Source of the DNA: JAVBNA01 sp031551875
GTDB lineage: Bacteria > Bacillota > Clostridia > Oscillospirales > Acutalibacteraceae
Assembly: GCA_031551875.1 (NCBI GenBank)
Contig: JAVBNA010000007.1
Coordinates: 1 to 64,000, forward strand
DNA: 64,000 bases
Reading direction: 5' to 3'
The notes under the pieces were generated by a model. The model did no database searches. It was not told the origin of the DNA and saw only the letters and a list, made by a program, of their open reading frames with translations. Positions 15,365-24,282 of the stretch are shown piece by piece (the first letter of the stretch is position 1; the number at the start of each line of letters is the position of its first letter). A program made the position numbers and the translations under genes.

Positions 15365-16912
15365 ATGTTTCGGGTTCTGTTGGCGGACGACAACAAAATA
15401 TCGCTTAAATATTTTGCGGACATCATCGACTGGGAAAAGCACGGCTTTGAGATTGTGTCCAAGGCGGTGGACGGGGAGGAGGCCTGGCTGGACTTTCAAA
15501 AATTCCTGCCCGAGCTGGTGATCACCGACATTCAAATGCCCTCGCTGACCGGAATTGAACTTGCGGAGAGGATCGCCCGGCACGCGCCCGACACGGTGGT
15601 CATCTTCCTGTCCAGCTACTCCGAGTTCGGCTATGTGCGCTCGGCGCTCCAGCTGAATGTGTTTGATTACCTGCTCAAGCACGAAACCGAGAAGGGCGAG
15701 CTGCTCAAAAAGCTCGAAGCGGTTAAGGCTCAGCTGGCGCAAAAAAGAAAGCTTCATACCTTCCAGAATGAGGAGGCGTTTTATCTGCTCCTGCGCGGCG
15801 TGTCTGTGCCCCGGAAGGAAGGAAAAACGACGATTGCGGGCAGCTATGCGCTTTATTATGTCGAACAGGATCACATTCTGCCCGTGGTGGCCGAGGTTCT
15901 GGGCGTGTCCTCCGAAGAAATTCATGAGCGGGAGATCAAGCATGTTTTTTATGGACACTCTGACCGCGCCGAGGCGCTCATCAGGCTGTCCCCCTTCGGC
16001 TATCTGGCGCTGATGACATCCGCACCCAATGTCCACGCTCAGGCATGTGCGCTGAAAGAAGCACTGGAGCAGGCGTGGAATGAGCCTTTTTCCGTGGTCG
16101 TGCTGCAGGAGGGCGGCAGTGCGGACGACGCGGTGAATGCCTACCGGGGGATACAGCCGCTGCTCATCCAGAAGATATTTTATCCGCCCGCCTCGGTGCT
16201 GCCCGCCGCGTACTTCCAGCCCATGAAGCTGCCCGCGGACGGGTATGAAAGCCGGACGGAGCTGCTGGACGCGATTGAGGGGTGCGGCGCGGAGCAGGCG
16301 GCGCGTCTGGCAGGGCGGGAGTATATGATTACCGTGTCCCTGCGCGACGACGAGGGTTTTTTTGCCATGACGAGGGCTTTTTTGTCGTGGCTTCTTCTGC
16401 GTCGGCAGGCAATCGATCTGAAGGACGGGCATCCGGTTTTTTCCTTCGACGAGAGTGACCGGGACGAATGGCGTGACGCGCTTTCGACAGCCCTTTGGGT
16501 CAAGCGAAAGACCGAGGAGGTCGAAGCGGTGATGCGCCGCCGGGGCCCGAACGCCCTGTCGCCCACGGCGTCTGCGGCGGCCGCATACATCTATGCCCAC
16601 TTTGCCGACCCTGAACTCAGCGTGGAGCGGGTGGCTCTGCACACGGGGACCAGCGTCAGCAATATAAACGCGGTTTTTAAGCGGGAGACAGGGGAAACGC
16701 TGTGGAAGCACATTGTAAAGGTGCGCATGAAGCGGGCGCGTGAGCTGCTGGACGGCGGGGAACACAAGATCACCGAGGTCTGCGGTCTGGTGGGCTATCG
16801 GACGCTTTCCTACTTTTCCAAGGTTTTCCGAGCGACATACGGGATGACGCCCAAAGATTACAGGAGGCGGGACGATGAGAAGAAAGCCGCGGGTCAACAC
16901 CATTATACATAA
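15365..16912 (+). CDS. Response regulator with AraC-type DNA-binding domain (YesN-like)
   Basis: The 515-residue protein has a receiver domain (about 1-125) with the acidic pair DD at 9-10, phospho-acceptor Asp in VITDIQMPS at about residue 54, and Lys in DYLLKHE. A long central region of unknown fold (about 150-390) follows, then an AraC-type double helix-turn-helix at the C-terminus (LSVERVALHTGTSVSNINAVF and ITEVCGLVGYRTLSYFSKVF). YesN-type regulators usually control sugar or cell-surface functions. The partner kinase overlaps its 3' end by 38 bases. Confidence 0.9.
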   Translation: MFRVLLADDNKISLKYFADIIDWEKHGFEIVSKAVDGEEAWLDFQKFLPELVITDIQMPSLTGIELAERIARHAPDTVVIFLSSYSEFGYVRSALQLNVFDYLLKHETEKGELLKKLEAVKAQLAQKRKLHTFQNEEAFYLLLRGVSVPRKEGKTTIAGSYALYYVEQDHILPVVAEVLGVSSEEIHEREIKHVFYGHSDRAEALIRLSPFGYLALMTSAPNVHAQACALKEALEQAWNEPFSVVVLQEGGSADDAVNAYRGIQPLLIQKIFYPPASVLPAAYFQPMKLPADGYESRTELLDAIEGCGAEQAARLAGREYMITVSLRDDEGFFAMTRAFLSWLLLRRQAIDLKDGHPVFSFDESDRDEWRDALSTALWVKRKTEEVEAVMRRRGPNALSPTASAAAAYIYAHFADPELSVERVALHTGTSVSNINAVFKRETGETLWKHIVKVRMKRARELLDGGEHKITEVCGLVGYRTLSYFSKVFRATYGMTPKDYRRRDDEKKAAGQHHYT

Positions 16913-18698
16913 AAGCCTGTTCATCTTTTCGGTGACCGGCATCGTGCTGATTCTGATCATCAGCCAGATCTACCCCCATGTGTTCTACCTGTTTATGAAG
17001 CCCCATCTGACAAACCATGTGTCCAGTCTTGTCAAGGCCAACACCATCGCCCAGAGCTTGGTCTGGCGCAGCAACAAAAACCTGTACGACCTTAAATACG
17101 ACAAGGACTTCCACGCGGTCGTCGAAGAGTATTACGCGCAGGAGAATCGGGAGGAGCTCAGGGAGCAGATTCTGGAACGGCTCGAGGTGTACTATCTGGG
17201 CAGTGTCCCCGCCCGCACCAATGTCGGGCAGGGCGCCATCTCCTCCAAGAGCGATTACATGCTGTACACGTCAAAAGGCGACGCGTTTTACAACGGCGAG
17301 TCCGCCCGCGCCGCACAGCTGGCGCTGCGCAGCGAGCCCTTTCAAAAGCTCGGAGCGTCATCGTCCAAGTCGGACTACTGGCCGGTGCTGCACGACGGGG
17401 AGGGGGCGGACGAGTTGAGTGTCCTTCCCTTTGTGCTGGTTTTTAAGGCGGGCGATATCACCTGCTATGCCATCAATCTCGTCGAATTTCGGTCGATTCA
17501 AAACCTGTTTTCCGATTTGGGAGGCATCGGGCTGGACGACTATCAGATTATGTCGCACGACAAGGTGCTCTATCAAAATCTCGGCGCACAGTCAAAAATT
17601 GACCTGATCGCCTATCCTGACGAAATGTTTGAGGGACTGCAACATGAGGTCAGGGTCAGGGACAGCGCCGACGGCATGGACTTTCTGGCCCTGTGCTCCT
17701 ACGAAACCGAGAACTTCCGCATCGTGCTTCATGCGCCGCGTGCGGTGCTGCTCGCCCCCTATGAGCAGAATTTCCGCATGTTCGGTTATTTTTTATATGG
17801 GCTTGTGCTGCTTCTGACCATCCTCAACCTGGTTTCCCTACGGGGCTTTCTGGGGCGGCTGTCGAGGCTGAGCAGGCAAATGACGCGGGTGCAGGGCGGC
17901 AACTACGACGTGGAAGTCAGGGATTCGAGCACGGACGAAATCGGCCTGCTGGCGCAGACCTTCAACATGATGCTCTCCACCATCCGGGCGGACATCGCCC
18001 AAAAGGTGGAGCGCGAGAAGAAGGAGCAGCAGATGCAGTACAGTCTGCTCGTGTCGGCGCTCGACCCCCACTTTGTGTACAACACACTCAACACGGTCAC
18101 CTTCCTTGCGAAAATGGACCGGTGTGAGGACATTGTCGTGGTCAACAATGCGCTGATCGGGATGCTCAAGGATCGCCTGACCATGAAAAACTGCAAAACC
18201 TTCGACTCGATCGCGGTGGAAAAGGAGGTGCTCGACCAGTACCTCCGCATTGAGCGTTTTCTCTGCCACAACTCGATTGAATACACGTTTACATGCCCGG
18301 AGGAGGATCTCCCGCTGCCTATCCCTAAGAACATCCTCCAGCCACTTGTGGAAAACGCCATCCAGCACGGAATTTTAAAGCACAAGGACGCGCGGACGCG
18401 CAAGTTGATCGAGGGGAAAATCGAGGTGTCGGCCGCGCGCAGCGGCGATACCGTGCGCATTGAAATCCGCGACAATGGCACTGGCATGGACGCACAGACA
18501 CTGAGAGCCCACTTTGTCGACCCGCCTGCGCCGCTGTGCGAGAAGGACGCGGAGCATGTGGGGATTCACAATGTGCGCATGCGGCTGGCCTTTTTGTACG
18601 GGGAGCGCTATACGCTCGAAGCAAAAAGCATACCGGGGGAGGGGACAAGCATCCTGCTCGTCCTGCCCGTGAACAGAGGAGAAAAGACAGAACCATAA
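16875..18698 (+). CDS. Sensor histidine kinase (YesM-like, LytS/YehU-type catalytic core)
   Basis: The 607-residue protein has a transmembrane helix at about 12-34, an extracytoplasmic sensor region of about 255 residues and a second helix at about 296-318. A HAMP linker follows (RLSRQMTRVQGGNYDVEV), then a His_kinase domain with the phospho-acceptor His in LDPHFVYNTLNTV, and a HATPase domain with QPLVENAIQHG and DNGTGM. It overlaps the regulator gene, so the two proteins should be produced together. The ligand is unknown; no sugar transporter adjoins. Confidence 0.92.
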   Translation: MRRKPRVNTIIHKSLFIFSVTGIVLILIISQIYPHVFYLFMKPHLTNHVSSLVKANTIAQSLVWRSNKNLYDLKYDKDFHAVVEEYYAQENREELREQILERLEVYYLGSVPARTNVGQGAISSKSDYMLYTSKGDAFYNGESARAAQLALRSEPFQKLGASSSKSDYWPVLHDGEGADELSVLPFVLVFKAGDITCYAINLVEFRSIQNLFSDLGGIGLDDYQIMSHDKVLYQNLGAQSKIDLIAYPDEMFEGLQHEVRVRDSADGMDFLALCSYETENFRIVLHAPRAVLLAPYEQNFRMFGYFLYGLVLLLTILNLVSLRGFLGRLSRLSRQMTRVQGGNYDVEVRDSSTDEIGLLAQTFNMMLSTIRADIAQKVEREKKEQQMQYSLLVSALDPHFVYNTLNTVTFLAKMDRCEDIVVVNNALIGMLKDRLTMKNCKTFDSIAVEKEVLDQYLRIERFLCHNSIEYTFTCPEEDLPLPIPKNILQPLVENAIQHGILKHKDARTRKLIEGKIEVSAARSGDTVRIEIRDNGTGMDAQTLRAHFVDPPAPLCEKDAEHVGIHNVRMRLAFLYGERYTLEAKSIPGEGTSILLVLPVNRGEKTEP

Positions 18699-18701
18699 AG
18701 A

Positions 18702-18737
18702 ACCGCCCGGCTCGTTTTACAAGCCGGGCGGTGTTTT
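18702..18737. terminator. Terminator between convergent genes
   Basis: ACCGCCCGGCT and AGCCGGGCGGT form an 11-base-pair stem around a 7-base loop, followed by GTTTTC on the plus strand. It closes the kinase operon; the minus-strand tautomerase gene ends beside it. Confidence 0.85.
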
Positions 18738-18974
18738 CTACAGTAAGCTTTTGGGATCATACTTGGGCGGGACGCGCACGGTGTCCGGCTTTTTGGTGAT
18801 CTCCTCGCGGAATACGTCCTGCCATTCCTGGGCGGTGAAATCCTCCACCGCGACCGAGACGTAGGTCTCCCCCATGTGGAGTTCCTTCATAAGCGTTTCC
18901 TTGAGTGCCTGAGCCAGGCGCTCTTTTTGCTCCTCCGAGCGGCCAGCAAGCATTTTTACACTGATGTGCGGCAT
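18738..18974 (-). CDS. Tautomerase family protein (4-oxalocrotonate tautomerase-like)
   Basis: A 78-residue protein beginning MPHISVKML. Removal of Met exposes Pro1, the catalytic base of this superfamily, followed by the family's beta-alpha-beta fold with RSEEQKERLAQAL helix and ETYVSVAVED strand. AGGAGG precedes the ATG at 18974, only 2 bases after the stop of the upstream VOC gene. Members isomerise unsaturated keto acids, but substrates of stand-alone clostridial copies are usually unknown. Confidence 0.85.
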   Translation of the reverse strand: MPHISVKMLAGRSEEQKERLAQALKETLMKELHMGETYVSVAVEDFTAQEWQDVFREEITKKPDTVRVPPKYDPKSLL

Positions 18975-18976
18975 AT

Positions 18977-19402
18977 TTATTCCTCCTTTTCCGGCTTTTC
19001 CGAAGCGCAGACCAGCTGCCACTGAACGCCGAATTTGTCGGTTACCATCGCGAAGCAGCGGGCAAAAAAGGTCGGCCCCACGGGCATGTCTACCCGTCCG
19101 CCCGCCGCGAGCCTGTCAAACCGCGCCGTAAGAACCGCTTCGTCCTCACAGTCGACCGTGACTGAAAAGTTGTTGCCCTGCTGATAGGGCATATCCTCGG
19201 GACAGTCAGAGAACATGAGTGTGCTGCCCCCGATGATCATGTCGGAGTACAGGATGCGCGCCGCCGCCTCGGGCGACATCTCTTGCGCGTCGGGCGCGCC
19301 GCCGTAGGTCATGACGTTTTGCACCGCCGTGCCAAACGCCTGCGCGTAAAAGCCGGTCGCCTCGCGGCAGTTTCCGTTAAAATACAGATAGAGCTCCGCC
19401 AT
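18977..19402 (-). CDS. VOC family protein (PhnB-like)
   Basis: A 141-residue protein with the PhnB/DUF1338-like VOC pattern: LYFNGNCREATGFYAQAFG at the start, MIIGGSTLMFSDCPED in the middle and TDKFGVQWQLVC at the end. The fold is a pair of beta-alpha-beta-beta-beta units related to glyoxalase and bleomycin-resistance proteins. The ATG at 19402 has GGGAG upstream and is 2 bases from the preceding gene's stop. Catalytic role unknown; some members bind antibiotics or act as metal-dependent lyases. Confidence 0.82.
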   Translation of the reverse strand: MAELYLYFNGNCREATGFYAQAFGTAVQNVMTYGGAPDAQEMSPEAAARILYSDMIIGGSTLMFSDCPEDMPYQQGNNFSVTVDCEDEAVLTARFDRLAAGGRVDMPVGPTFFARCFAMVTDKFGVQWQLVCASEKPEKEE

Positions 19403-19404
19403 AC

Positions 19405-19842
19405 TTATTCTCCCTTCATCTGCTCCTCCAGGAACTGGTTGCGCTCTTCGAAGGTGATCATACGGGTGATTTCGTGCATCATCCAGAGATAGCCGTACGG
19501 GTCGACAAACAGTGCGTTTTTGACCCCCATCCCGGGCACCTCGGTGACCGCCTGCGCCTGGGCGCAGCCCGCTGCAATCGCTTTTGAGAAGGTCGCTTCG
19601 ATGTCGTCCACGAACACGTTGAACCACACGGGGTTGAGAGAGCCCGGCTTGGGCGCGTGCAGGCCGTGGTCGGGGTTTTCGTCGAGCATGTGGAAGCGGG
19701 TGCCGTAAATGCTGAAAATCGCCTCGTTAACGCCATTCTGGAGGGCGGTCTTTTCGATGACCTCCACGCCGAAAATCTGGTTGTACAGGTCGAGCGCCGA
19801 CAGGCTGTCGGACACCACAAAATCAATTTCAATGCCGGTCAT
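19405..19842 (-). CDS. VOC family protein (glyoxalase/bleomycin-resistance superfamily)
   Basis: A 145-residue VOC protein (IDFVVSDSLSALDLYNQIFG, TRFHMLDENPDHGL, WFNVFVDDIEATFSKA, FVDPYGYLWMMHE). It retains a His and a Glu at the positions that often carry a metal (HMLDE and HE near the end). It is followed by a second VOC gene and a tautomerase on the same strand at 2-base spacings, forming a three-gene operon of small isomerase/lyase-type folds. Substrate unknown. Confidence 0.82.
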   Translation of the reverse strand: MTGIEIDFVVSDSLSALDLYNQIFGVEVIEKTALQNGVNEAIFSIYGTRFHMLDENPDHGLHAPKPGSLNPVWFNVFVDDIEATFSKAIAAGCAQAQAVTEVPGMGVKNALFVDPYGYLWMMHEITRMITFEERNQFLEEQMKGE

Positions 19843-19860
19843 ACATCTGCTCCTTTTACT

Positions 19861-20367
19861 CTATATATTTTTCCACCGCGCCAGAGTGGGCAAAAAGCCC
19901 TCCATCTGTGCCCGCGCGGCCGGTTCGCCGATTTTCTCCGCCAGATGAGGTACACATATTTCGATCATGTCCTGCATGGTCGCGTCGGGATCTACAAACG
20001 CCCCGTCCTTATAGCAATAGGTGCAGTAGGGGCTTTCGCTGCCGTCGGCTTCTTTTGCGACCAGCTCCCTGTGCGCCTCGTCGAACGGCATGCCGCAGCT
20101 CTGACAGAACTGCATACGGCTCATTTCCTGCTGGGCGGCCTGATTCATGCTGCCGAAGCTGTCCATGACGGTCTGCACTTCGCCCACACACTCGGGACGA
20201 AGCAGCGCCATCATGCGCGGGGCAAAGTCCTGAAGATAGGCGGCGTCAAAGCTTCCTTCGGCCTGCTTCGCGAAGCTTTCGTTCAGAAGCGCTTTTGCGT
20301 CCTCCTGTTTGCCGTCCTGCACACGGTCGATAATAAAGCTCAAAAAATGTTCCTGTCCGGGATTCAT
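19861..20367 (-). CDS. Zinc-ribbon protein with zf-ribbon_2 domain
   Basis: The 168-residue protein has a helical N-terminal half and a C-terminal zf-ribbon_2 type domain: CQSCGMPF, then SPYCTYCYKDGAF and ATMQDMIEICVPH. This domain occurs in Firmicute and Bacteroidetes regulators and enzymes of unclear role. I prefer the ATG at 20367, 8 bases after AAGGAG; a GTG at 20376 overlaps that site. It lies 18 bases upstream of the VOC-tautomerase genes and may head that operon. Confidence 0.7.
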   Translation of the reverse strand: MNPGQEHFLSFIIDRVQDGKQEDAKALLNESFAKQAEGSFDAAYLQDFAPRMMALLRPECVGEVQTVMDSFGSMNQAAQQEMSRMQFCQSCGMPFDEAHRELVAKEADGSESPYCTYCYKDGAFVDPDATMQDMIEICVPHLAEKIGEPAARAQMEGFLPTLARWKNI

Positions 20368-20409
20368 ACATGTCACTCCTTCGTTATAATTGCATTTAGA
20401 ATACCCAAT

Positions 20410-22092
20410 TTACCCATTCATTTTCTCTAAGTCGCGCTTGCGGATTAAGTTGCGCTGAATCTTGCCGCTGACCGTTTTGGGTAGCTCGCTTACAAATTCG
20501 ATGACGCGGGGGTATTTGTAGGGTGCGGTGACCGACTTAACGTGATCCTGGAGCGCCTTTTTCAGCTCGTCCGACGCCGTAAAGCCCCGTGCAAGCACGA
20601 TGGTCGCCTTGACCACCTGACCGCGCATGGGATCGGGCAGGGAGGTGACGGCGCATTCGAGCACCGAGGGGTGCTCCAGCAGCGCGCTTTCCACCTCGAA
20701 CGGGCCGATGCGGTAGCCCGAGCATTTGATGACATCGTCGTTGCGCCCGACAAACCAGTAGTAGCCCTCCGCGTCGCGCCACGCAATGTCCCCCGTGTTG
20801 TAGACGCCGTCCGACCAGCAGTTCTGCGTGATCTCGTCGTCCTTCCAGTAGCCGTGGAAAAGGCCGGTGGGATGCTGTCTGTCGGTATTGGTGATGCAGA
20901 TCGCGCCCTCAATGCCGTCCTCGACCGTGTGACGGTGCTCGTCGAGCAGGGTGATGCCGTACAGCGGCGCGGGCTTGCCCATTGAGCCGGGGCGCACCTT
21001 GATCCACTTGAAGTTGGCGAGCAGCACCGAGCTTTCCGATTGGCCGAAGCCCTCGCGCAGCTCCATGCCGGTCAGCGCCTTGATTTTGTTGTACACCTCG
21101 GGGTTGAGCGGCTCGCCTGCGATTGAGGCGTGCTCGATGAAACTGAAATCGTAGCCCGAGAGGTCCTCCTTGATCATAAAGCGGTAGATGGTGGCGGGGG
21201 CGCAGAACGTGGTGGGGCGGATGCGCTGCATGGCGTCGAGCATCCCGTGCGGGGTGAACTTTTCTGTGTCGTAGGCGCCGATCGCTGCGCCGCAGATCCA
21301 TTGTCCGTAGATCTTGCCCCATGCAAATTTTGCCCAGCCTGAGTCGGTCTGCGTCATGTGGATGCGGTCGTCCTGCACACACTGCCAGTATTTGGCGGTG
21401 ACAATGTGCCCGAGCGGGAATTCGTAGTCGTGCCATACCATCTTGGGCATGCCGGTTGTGCCGGAGGAAAAGTAGACCAGCATTTTGTCGTGAAGCCCCG
21501 GCGCGTCGTCGCCGGTCGGACGGGAGAATTCGGGGCTTGCGTTTTTCAGGGCGGCCCGGAAGTCGAGCATGTCCGCCCGCGGGCTGTCGCCGACGGTGGC
21601 CGCCGTGTGCACGGTGGGGCACTCGCCGCGCGCCTGCGTCACATAATCAAGCACGCCGTCGTCGTCCACGGTCACGAGCATTTTAACCTCGGCGATGTTA
21701 CAGCGGTATACAAGATCCTTGGGGGTCAGCTGATAGGTGCCGGGAATGCACACCGCGCCCAGCTTCATCAGGGCGACCAGACAGAACCAGACCTCGGGAC
21801 GCTGCTTTAAAATCAGCATGACCACGTCGCCCTTTTTGATGCCGCAGGACTGGAATACATTGGCCGCGCGGTCGCTCAACTCCTTGACCTGCCCGAAGGT
21901 AAAGCGCTGCATGTCCCCCTCGTCGTTGGTCCAGACCAGCGCCAGCTTGTCCGGCGAGAGGCGCGCCCATTCATCGACGATGTCATAGGCGAAGTGGAAG
22001 TCGTCCGGCACATTGACCTGATAATTTGTGAAAAAGTCGTCGTAGGAATCAAAATCAATGCGCGGACAGTACCGTTTCAACAGTTCACTCAT
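20410..22092 (-). CDS. AMP-forming acyl-CoA synthetase (medium-chain/acetyl-CoA synthetase-like)
   Basis: The enzyme activates a carboxylic acid with ATP to an acyl-adenylate and then a CoA thioester. The 560-residue chain has the P-loop-like YFSSGTTGMPKM, the GFGQSES adenylate-binding motif, YNTGDIAWRDAEGYYWFVGR hinge region and the C-terminal catalytic Lys in PKTVSGKIQRN. It resembles MacS-type medium-chain ligases more than acetate-specific Acs, but chain length cannot be fixed from sequence. The ATG at 22092 follows GGAG. Transcribed after an HTH-cupin regulator, with a hairpin in between. Confidence 0.88.
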   Translation of the reverse strand: MSELLKRYCPRIDFDSYDDFFTNYQVNVPDDFHFAYDIVDEWARLSPDKLALVWTNDEGDMQRFTFGQVKELSDRAANVFQSCGIKKGDVVMLILKQRPEVWFCLVALMKLGAVCIPGTYQLTPKDLVYRCNIAEVKMLVTVDDDGVLDYVTQARGECPTVHTAATVGDSPRADMLDFRAALKNASPEFSRPTGDDAPGLHDKMLVYFSSGTTGMPKMVWHDYEFPLGHIVTAKYWQCVQDDRIHMTQTDSGWAKFAWGKIYGQWICGAAIGAYDTEKFTPHGMLDAMQRIRPTTFCAPATIYRFMIKEDLSGYDFSFIEHASIAGEPLNPEVYNKIKALTGMELREGFGQSESSVLLANFKWIKVRPGSMGKPAPLYGITLLDEHRHTVEDGIEGAICITNTDRQHPTGLFHGYWKDDEITQNCWSDGVYNTGDIAWRDAEGYYWFVGRNDDVIKCSGYRIGPFEVESALLEHPSVLECAVTSLPDPMRGQVVKATIVLARGFTASDELKKALQDHVKSVTAPYKYPRVIEFVSELPKTVSGKIQRNLIRKRDLEKMNG

Positions 22093-22116
22093 GTTACTGC
22101 TCCTCATTCAAAATAG

Positions 22117-22152
22117 TCCGGAACCGGACACGAAGGTGCGTCCGGTTCCGGA
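22117..22152 (-). terminator. Intercistronic hairpin between regulator and acyl-CoA synthetase
   Basis: TCCGGAACCGGAC and GTCCGGTTCCGGA are perfect 13-base inverted repeats with a 10-base loop. On the minus strand the stem is followed by CTATTTTG, a weak T tract, so it probably acts as a partial terminator or attenuator that sets the ratio of regulator to enzyme. Confidence 0.6.
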
Positions 22153-22174
22153 GCATCTGTATTTCATTAAAAAC

Positions 22175-22726
22175 TTAGTCCTCCAGAATAATGGACAGGA
22201 ATTTGGCGGGGCCGTCGATGGCCGCCTGCCCGTGCAGCATGGAGGGGTCAAAGTATATGGAGTCGCCCTTGCCCAGAATGTGGGTTTTGAGGCCGACTGT
22301 AATCTGTACGATGCCCTGTACGACGTAGTTGAACTCCTGCCCCTTGTGCCGAACCATGGGCGGATGCTCGTCGCTGGGGTCAATGGACACAAGAAGTGGC
22401 TCCATCATGCGGTTTTTGAAGTTGTACGCCAGGCTCTCGAAGCCGTAGCCGGGATAGCGCTCTATGCTGACTCCCTGTCCGTCTCGCACGACGCACGCGG
22501 TGTCCATGCGGGGGGCTTCGCCGGTCAGGAGGACGGTGAGGTCGACGCCCAGCGCCGCCGCGATTTCGTACAGCGTACTGACCGGGATGTCCGCTTCGCC
22601 CTTTTCAAACTCTTCGTATACTTGCTTTTCCACGCCCAGCCGGGCGGCTATATCCTCGGTACTGATTTCCAGAATCTGGCGAAGTTCATGGATCCGGTCG
22701 GGGATTTGATGCAGTTTCTGTTTCAT
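22175..22726 (-). CDS. XRE-type transcriptional regulator with C-terminal cupin domain
   Basis: The 183-residue protein has an N-terminal helix-turn-helix of XRE type (about 12-66, STEDIAARLGVEKQVYEEFEKG) and a C-terminal cupin (about 110-180, HKGQEFNYVVQGIVQITVG and GDSIYFDPSMLHG). This architecture is common for regulators that sense a small molecule and control an adjacent operon. It is directly upstream of the acyl-CoA synthetase and has a perfect 14-base palindrome in its promoter region, suggesting autoregulation. The inducer is probably an acid or acyl-CoA, by inference from the neighbour only. Confidence 0.88.
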   Translation of the reverse strand: MKQKLHQIPDRIHELRQILEISTEDIAARLGVEKQVYEEFEKGEADIPVSTLYEIAAALGVDLTVLLTGEAPRMDTACVVRDGQGVSIERYPGYGFESLAYNFKNRMMEPLLVSIDPSDEHPPMVRHKGQEFNYVVQGIVQITVGLKTHILGKGDSIYFDPSMLHGQAAIDGPAKFLSIILED

Positions 22727-22757
22727 CTTAAAAGACTCCTTTCAGTGATGTGCTATA

Positions 22758-22771
22758 TATAGTCGACTATA
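22758..22771. promoter_or_regulatory. Candidate operator palindrome for the XRE-cupin regulator
   Basis: TATAGTCGACTATA is a perfect 14-base palindrome 32 bases upstream of the regulator ATG, overlapping the region where the minus-strand -10 box would be (TATAGT). This is the position expected for an autorepressor site. Confidence 0.55.
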
Positions 22772-22854
22772 AACGCGAATGTTTCCACCTGTATTATATC
22801 AAAAGGTGATGAAGAATACCATATTTTTACTAAAAATTTCTAACTTGTTCGATT

Positions 22855-24282
22855 TTAATCCATAAGTCCTTTGGCAAGTTTCCAGGAAAGCACCCGGAAA
22901 ACAGCGCGGCTCAGTATTTCCTCGGAAATATCGCCGCTTTTCACCGCCTTTGTGATACTGCGCACGCCCCCCTCCAGGTCGGTGACCAGGATGAGGTCGT
23001 TGCCGCTCAGGAGTGCCTGCACGGCGGGGTGGTTGTCCCCTGAGAAGTCCTGAATGGCGTCCATCGCAAGATCGTCTGTCATGATGACGCCGGTGAAGCG
23101 GAGCTTGTCCCGCAAAAGCTTGTGCACGGCGGGGGAGAGGGAGGCGGGGTAGTCCTTGTCTATGCACGCGACGATGTTGTGCGAGACCAGTACGCTGTGC
23201 GCGCCCGCCCCGATGCCCTCCTCAAAGGGCAGGAAGTCGCCCGTTTCAAACTGCGTCAGCGGGCGGGCGTCGTGGGCAATGCCCGTGTGGGTGTCGACGT
23301 TGTTGCCGTAGCCGGGGAAATGCTTGAGGGTGGCGGAAACGCCCGCCTTCTGGGCCGCCTGCACGATTGCGGCGACGCACGCCGCCGTCTGCTCGGCGGG
23401 CTGACCCATCGAGCGTTTGAAGATATAATCGCCCGGGTCGGTGGACACATCGCACACCGGCCCTAAATTGACATTGATGCCGAGATCCTTCAGAAGTTCG
23501 GATTTTTGTTTCGCGTCATCTTTGAGCGCCTCTATGCCGCCCTGTGCGTACAGTTCCTGCGGGGAGAGGAAGGAAGAATCGGCAAGCGCGGGGTTGCTGC
23601 TGACCCGCACGACCGTGCCGCCCTCCTCGTCGGTGGCGAGCAGCAACGGGACGGACGAGGCGTCCTGTACCGCCGACAGCATGTCCTGAACCTCCTGTTT
23701 GCTTTTGCCCTTAAAGTCCTCGCCGAAGAGCACGAAGCCGCCCGGCTGACAGACGTGCACCGCCGAAAGCGCCTGCTTGCCGGGGAAGCGGGCGAGAAAG
23801 AGCTGCCCGACCTTCTCCTCAAGCGTCATGCTCCGCAGCGTTTCATACGCCTGCGGGTAGTATTTTTCAAAAATGCCCCCGTCCAGCCATGCATCAGGCA
23901 GGGCATCGGGCAAATTGCCGTGCGGTTCGCGCTTTTTGGCGGCGGTTTTTTCATACGTGCGGGCGATATTCCCCCCGTCCGCTTCCACATAGGTGACCGC
24001 AAAGGTGTCGCCGATCACGGTGCCGCTCGGGCCGCTCCGCTGTGCATCCTCGGTCAGAAAGGTGAAGGTTTTCCCGTCGCCGGTGCGCAGCGTCAGGGTG
24101 TTCATCGTGGCGTCGGTCACAGTGCCCTGCGCTGTGTGAAGCCGCTCTTTCATGTGCGGCTTGCCTTCATGGTCGTTTGCCTCGCCGAGGGTAAACGCGT
24201 CCCAGAGCAGGACGCACAGCGCCGCCAGCAGAAGGACAAACGAAGAGAGCAGGAAAACCCGCTTGTGAAGTCCCGGTTTCAT
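22855..24282 (-). CDS. Glycoside hydrolase family 3 protein (beta-N-acetylhexosaminidase, NagZ-like), membrane-anchored
   Basis: The 475-residue protein has one N-terminal transmembrane segment or uncleaved signal (about 8-27), a small beta-rich domain (about 45-115, AQGTVTDATMNTLTLRTGDG) and a GH3 barrel (about 145-475). GH3/NagZ motifs are present: ATDEEGG, KHFPGYG, the Asp-His segment NNVDTHTG, and the nucleophile Asp in IMTDDLAM. It should remove N-acetylglucosamine from muropeptides or glycans outside the cell. The N-terminal domain is not part of ordinary NagZ. Confidence 0.9.
   Translation of the reverse strand: MKPGLHKRVFLLSSFVLLLAALCVLLWDAFTLGEANDHEGKPHMKERLHTAQGTVTDATMNTLTLRTGDGKTFTFLTEDAQRSGPSGTVIGDTFAVTYVEADGGNIARTYEKTAAKKREPHGNLPDALPDAWLDGGIFEKYYPQAYETLRSMTLEEKVGQLFLARFPGKQALSAVHVCQPGGFVLFGEDFKGKSKQEVQDMLSAVQDASSVPLLLATDEEGGTVVRVSSNPALADSSFLSPQELYAQGGIEALKDDAKQKSELLKDLGINVNLGPVCDVSTDPGDYIFKRSMGQPAEQTAACVAAIVQAAQKAGVSATLKHFPGYGNNVDTHTGIAHDARPLTQFETGDFLPFEEGIGAGAHSVLVSHNIVACIDKDYPASLSPAVHKLLRDKLRFTGVIMTDDLAMDAIQDFSGDNHPAVQALLSGNDLILVTDLEGGVRSITKAVKSGDISEEILSRAVFRVLSWKLAKGLMD

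Noticed and set aside
15320..16960. 546-codon open frame on the minus strand opposite the response regulator
   Set aside because: It mirrors the codon structure of a GC-rich gene with clear receiver and AraC domains; the antisense product has no family resemblance, no ribosome binding site and low-complexity His/Gly/Arg-rich composition.
18738..20367. Catabolic pathway formed by tautomerase, two VOC proteins and the zinc-ribbon protein
   Set aside because: The folds could suit aromatic or keto-acid breakdown, but no dioxygenase, hydrolase or transporter accompanies them and substrates cannot be inferred.
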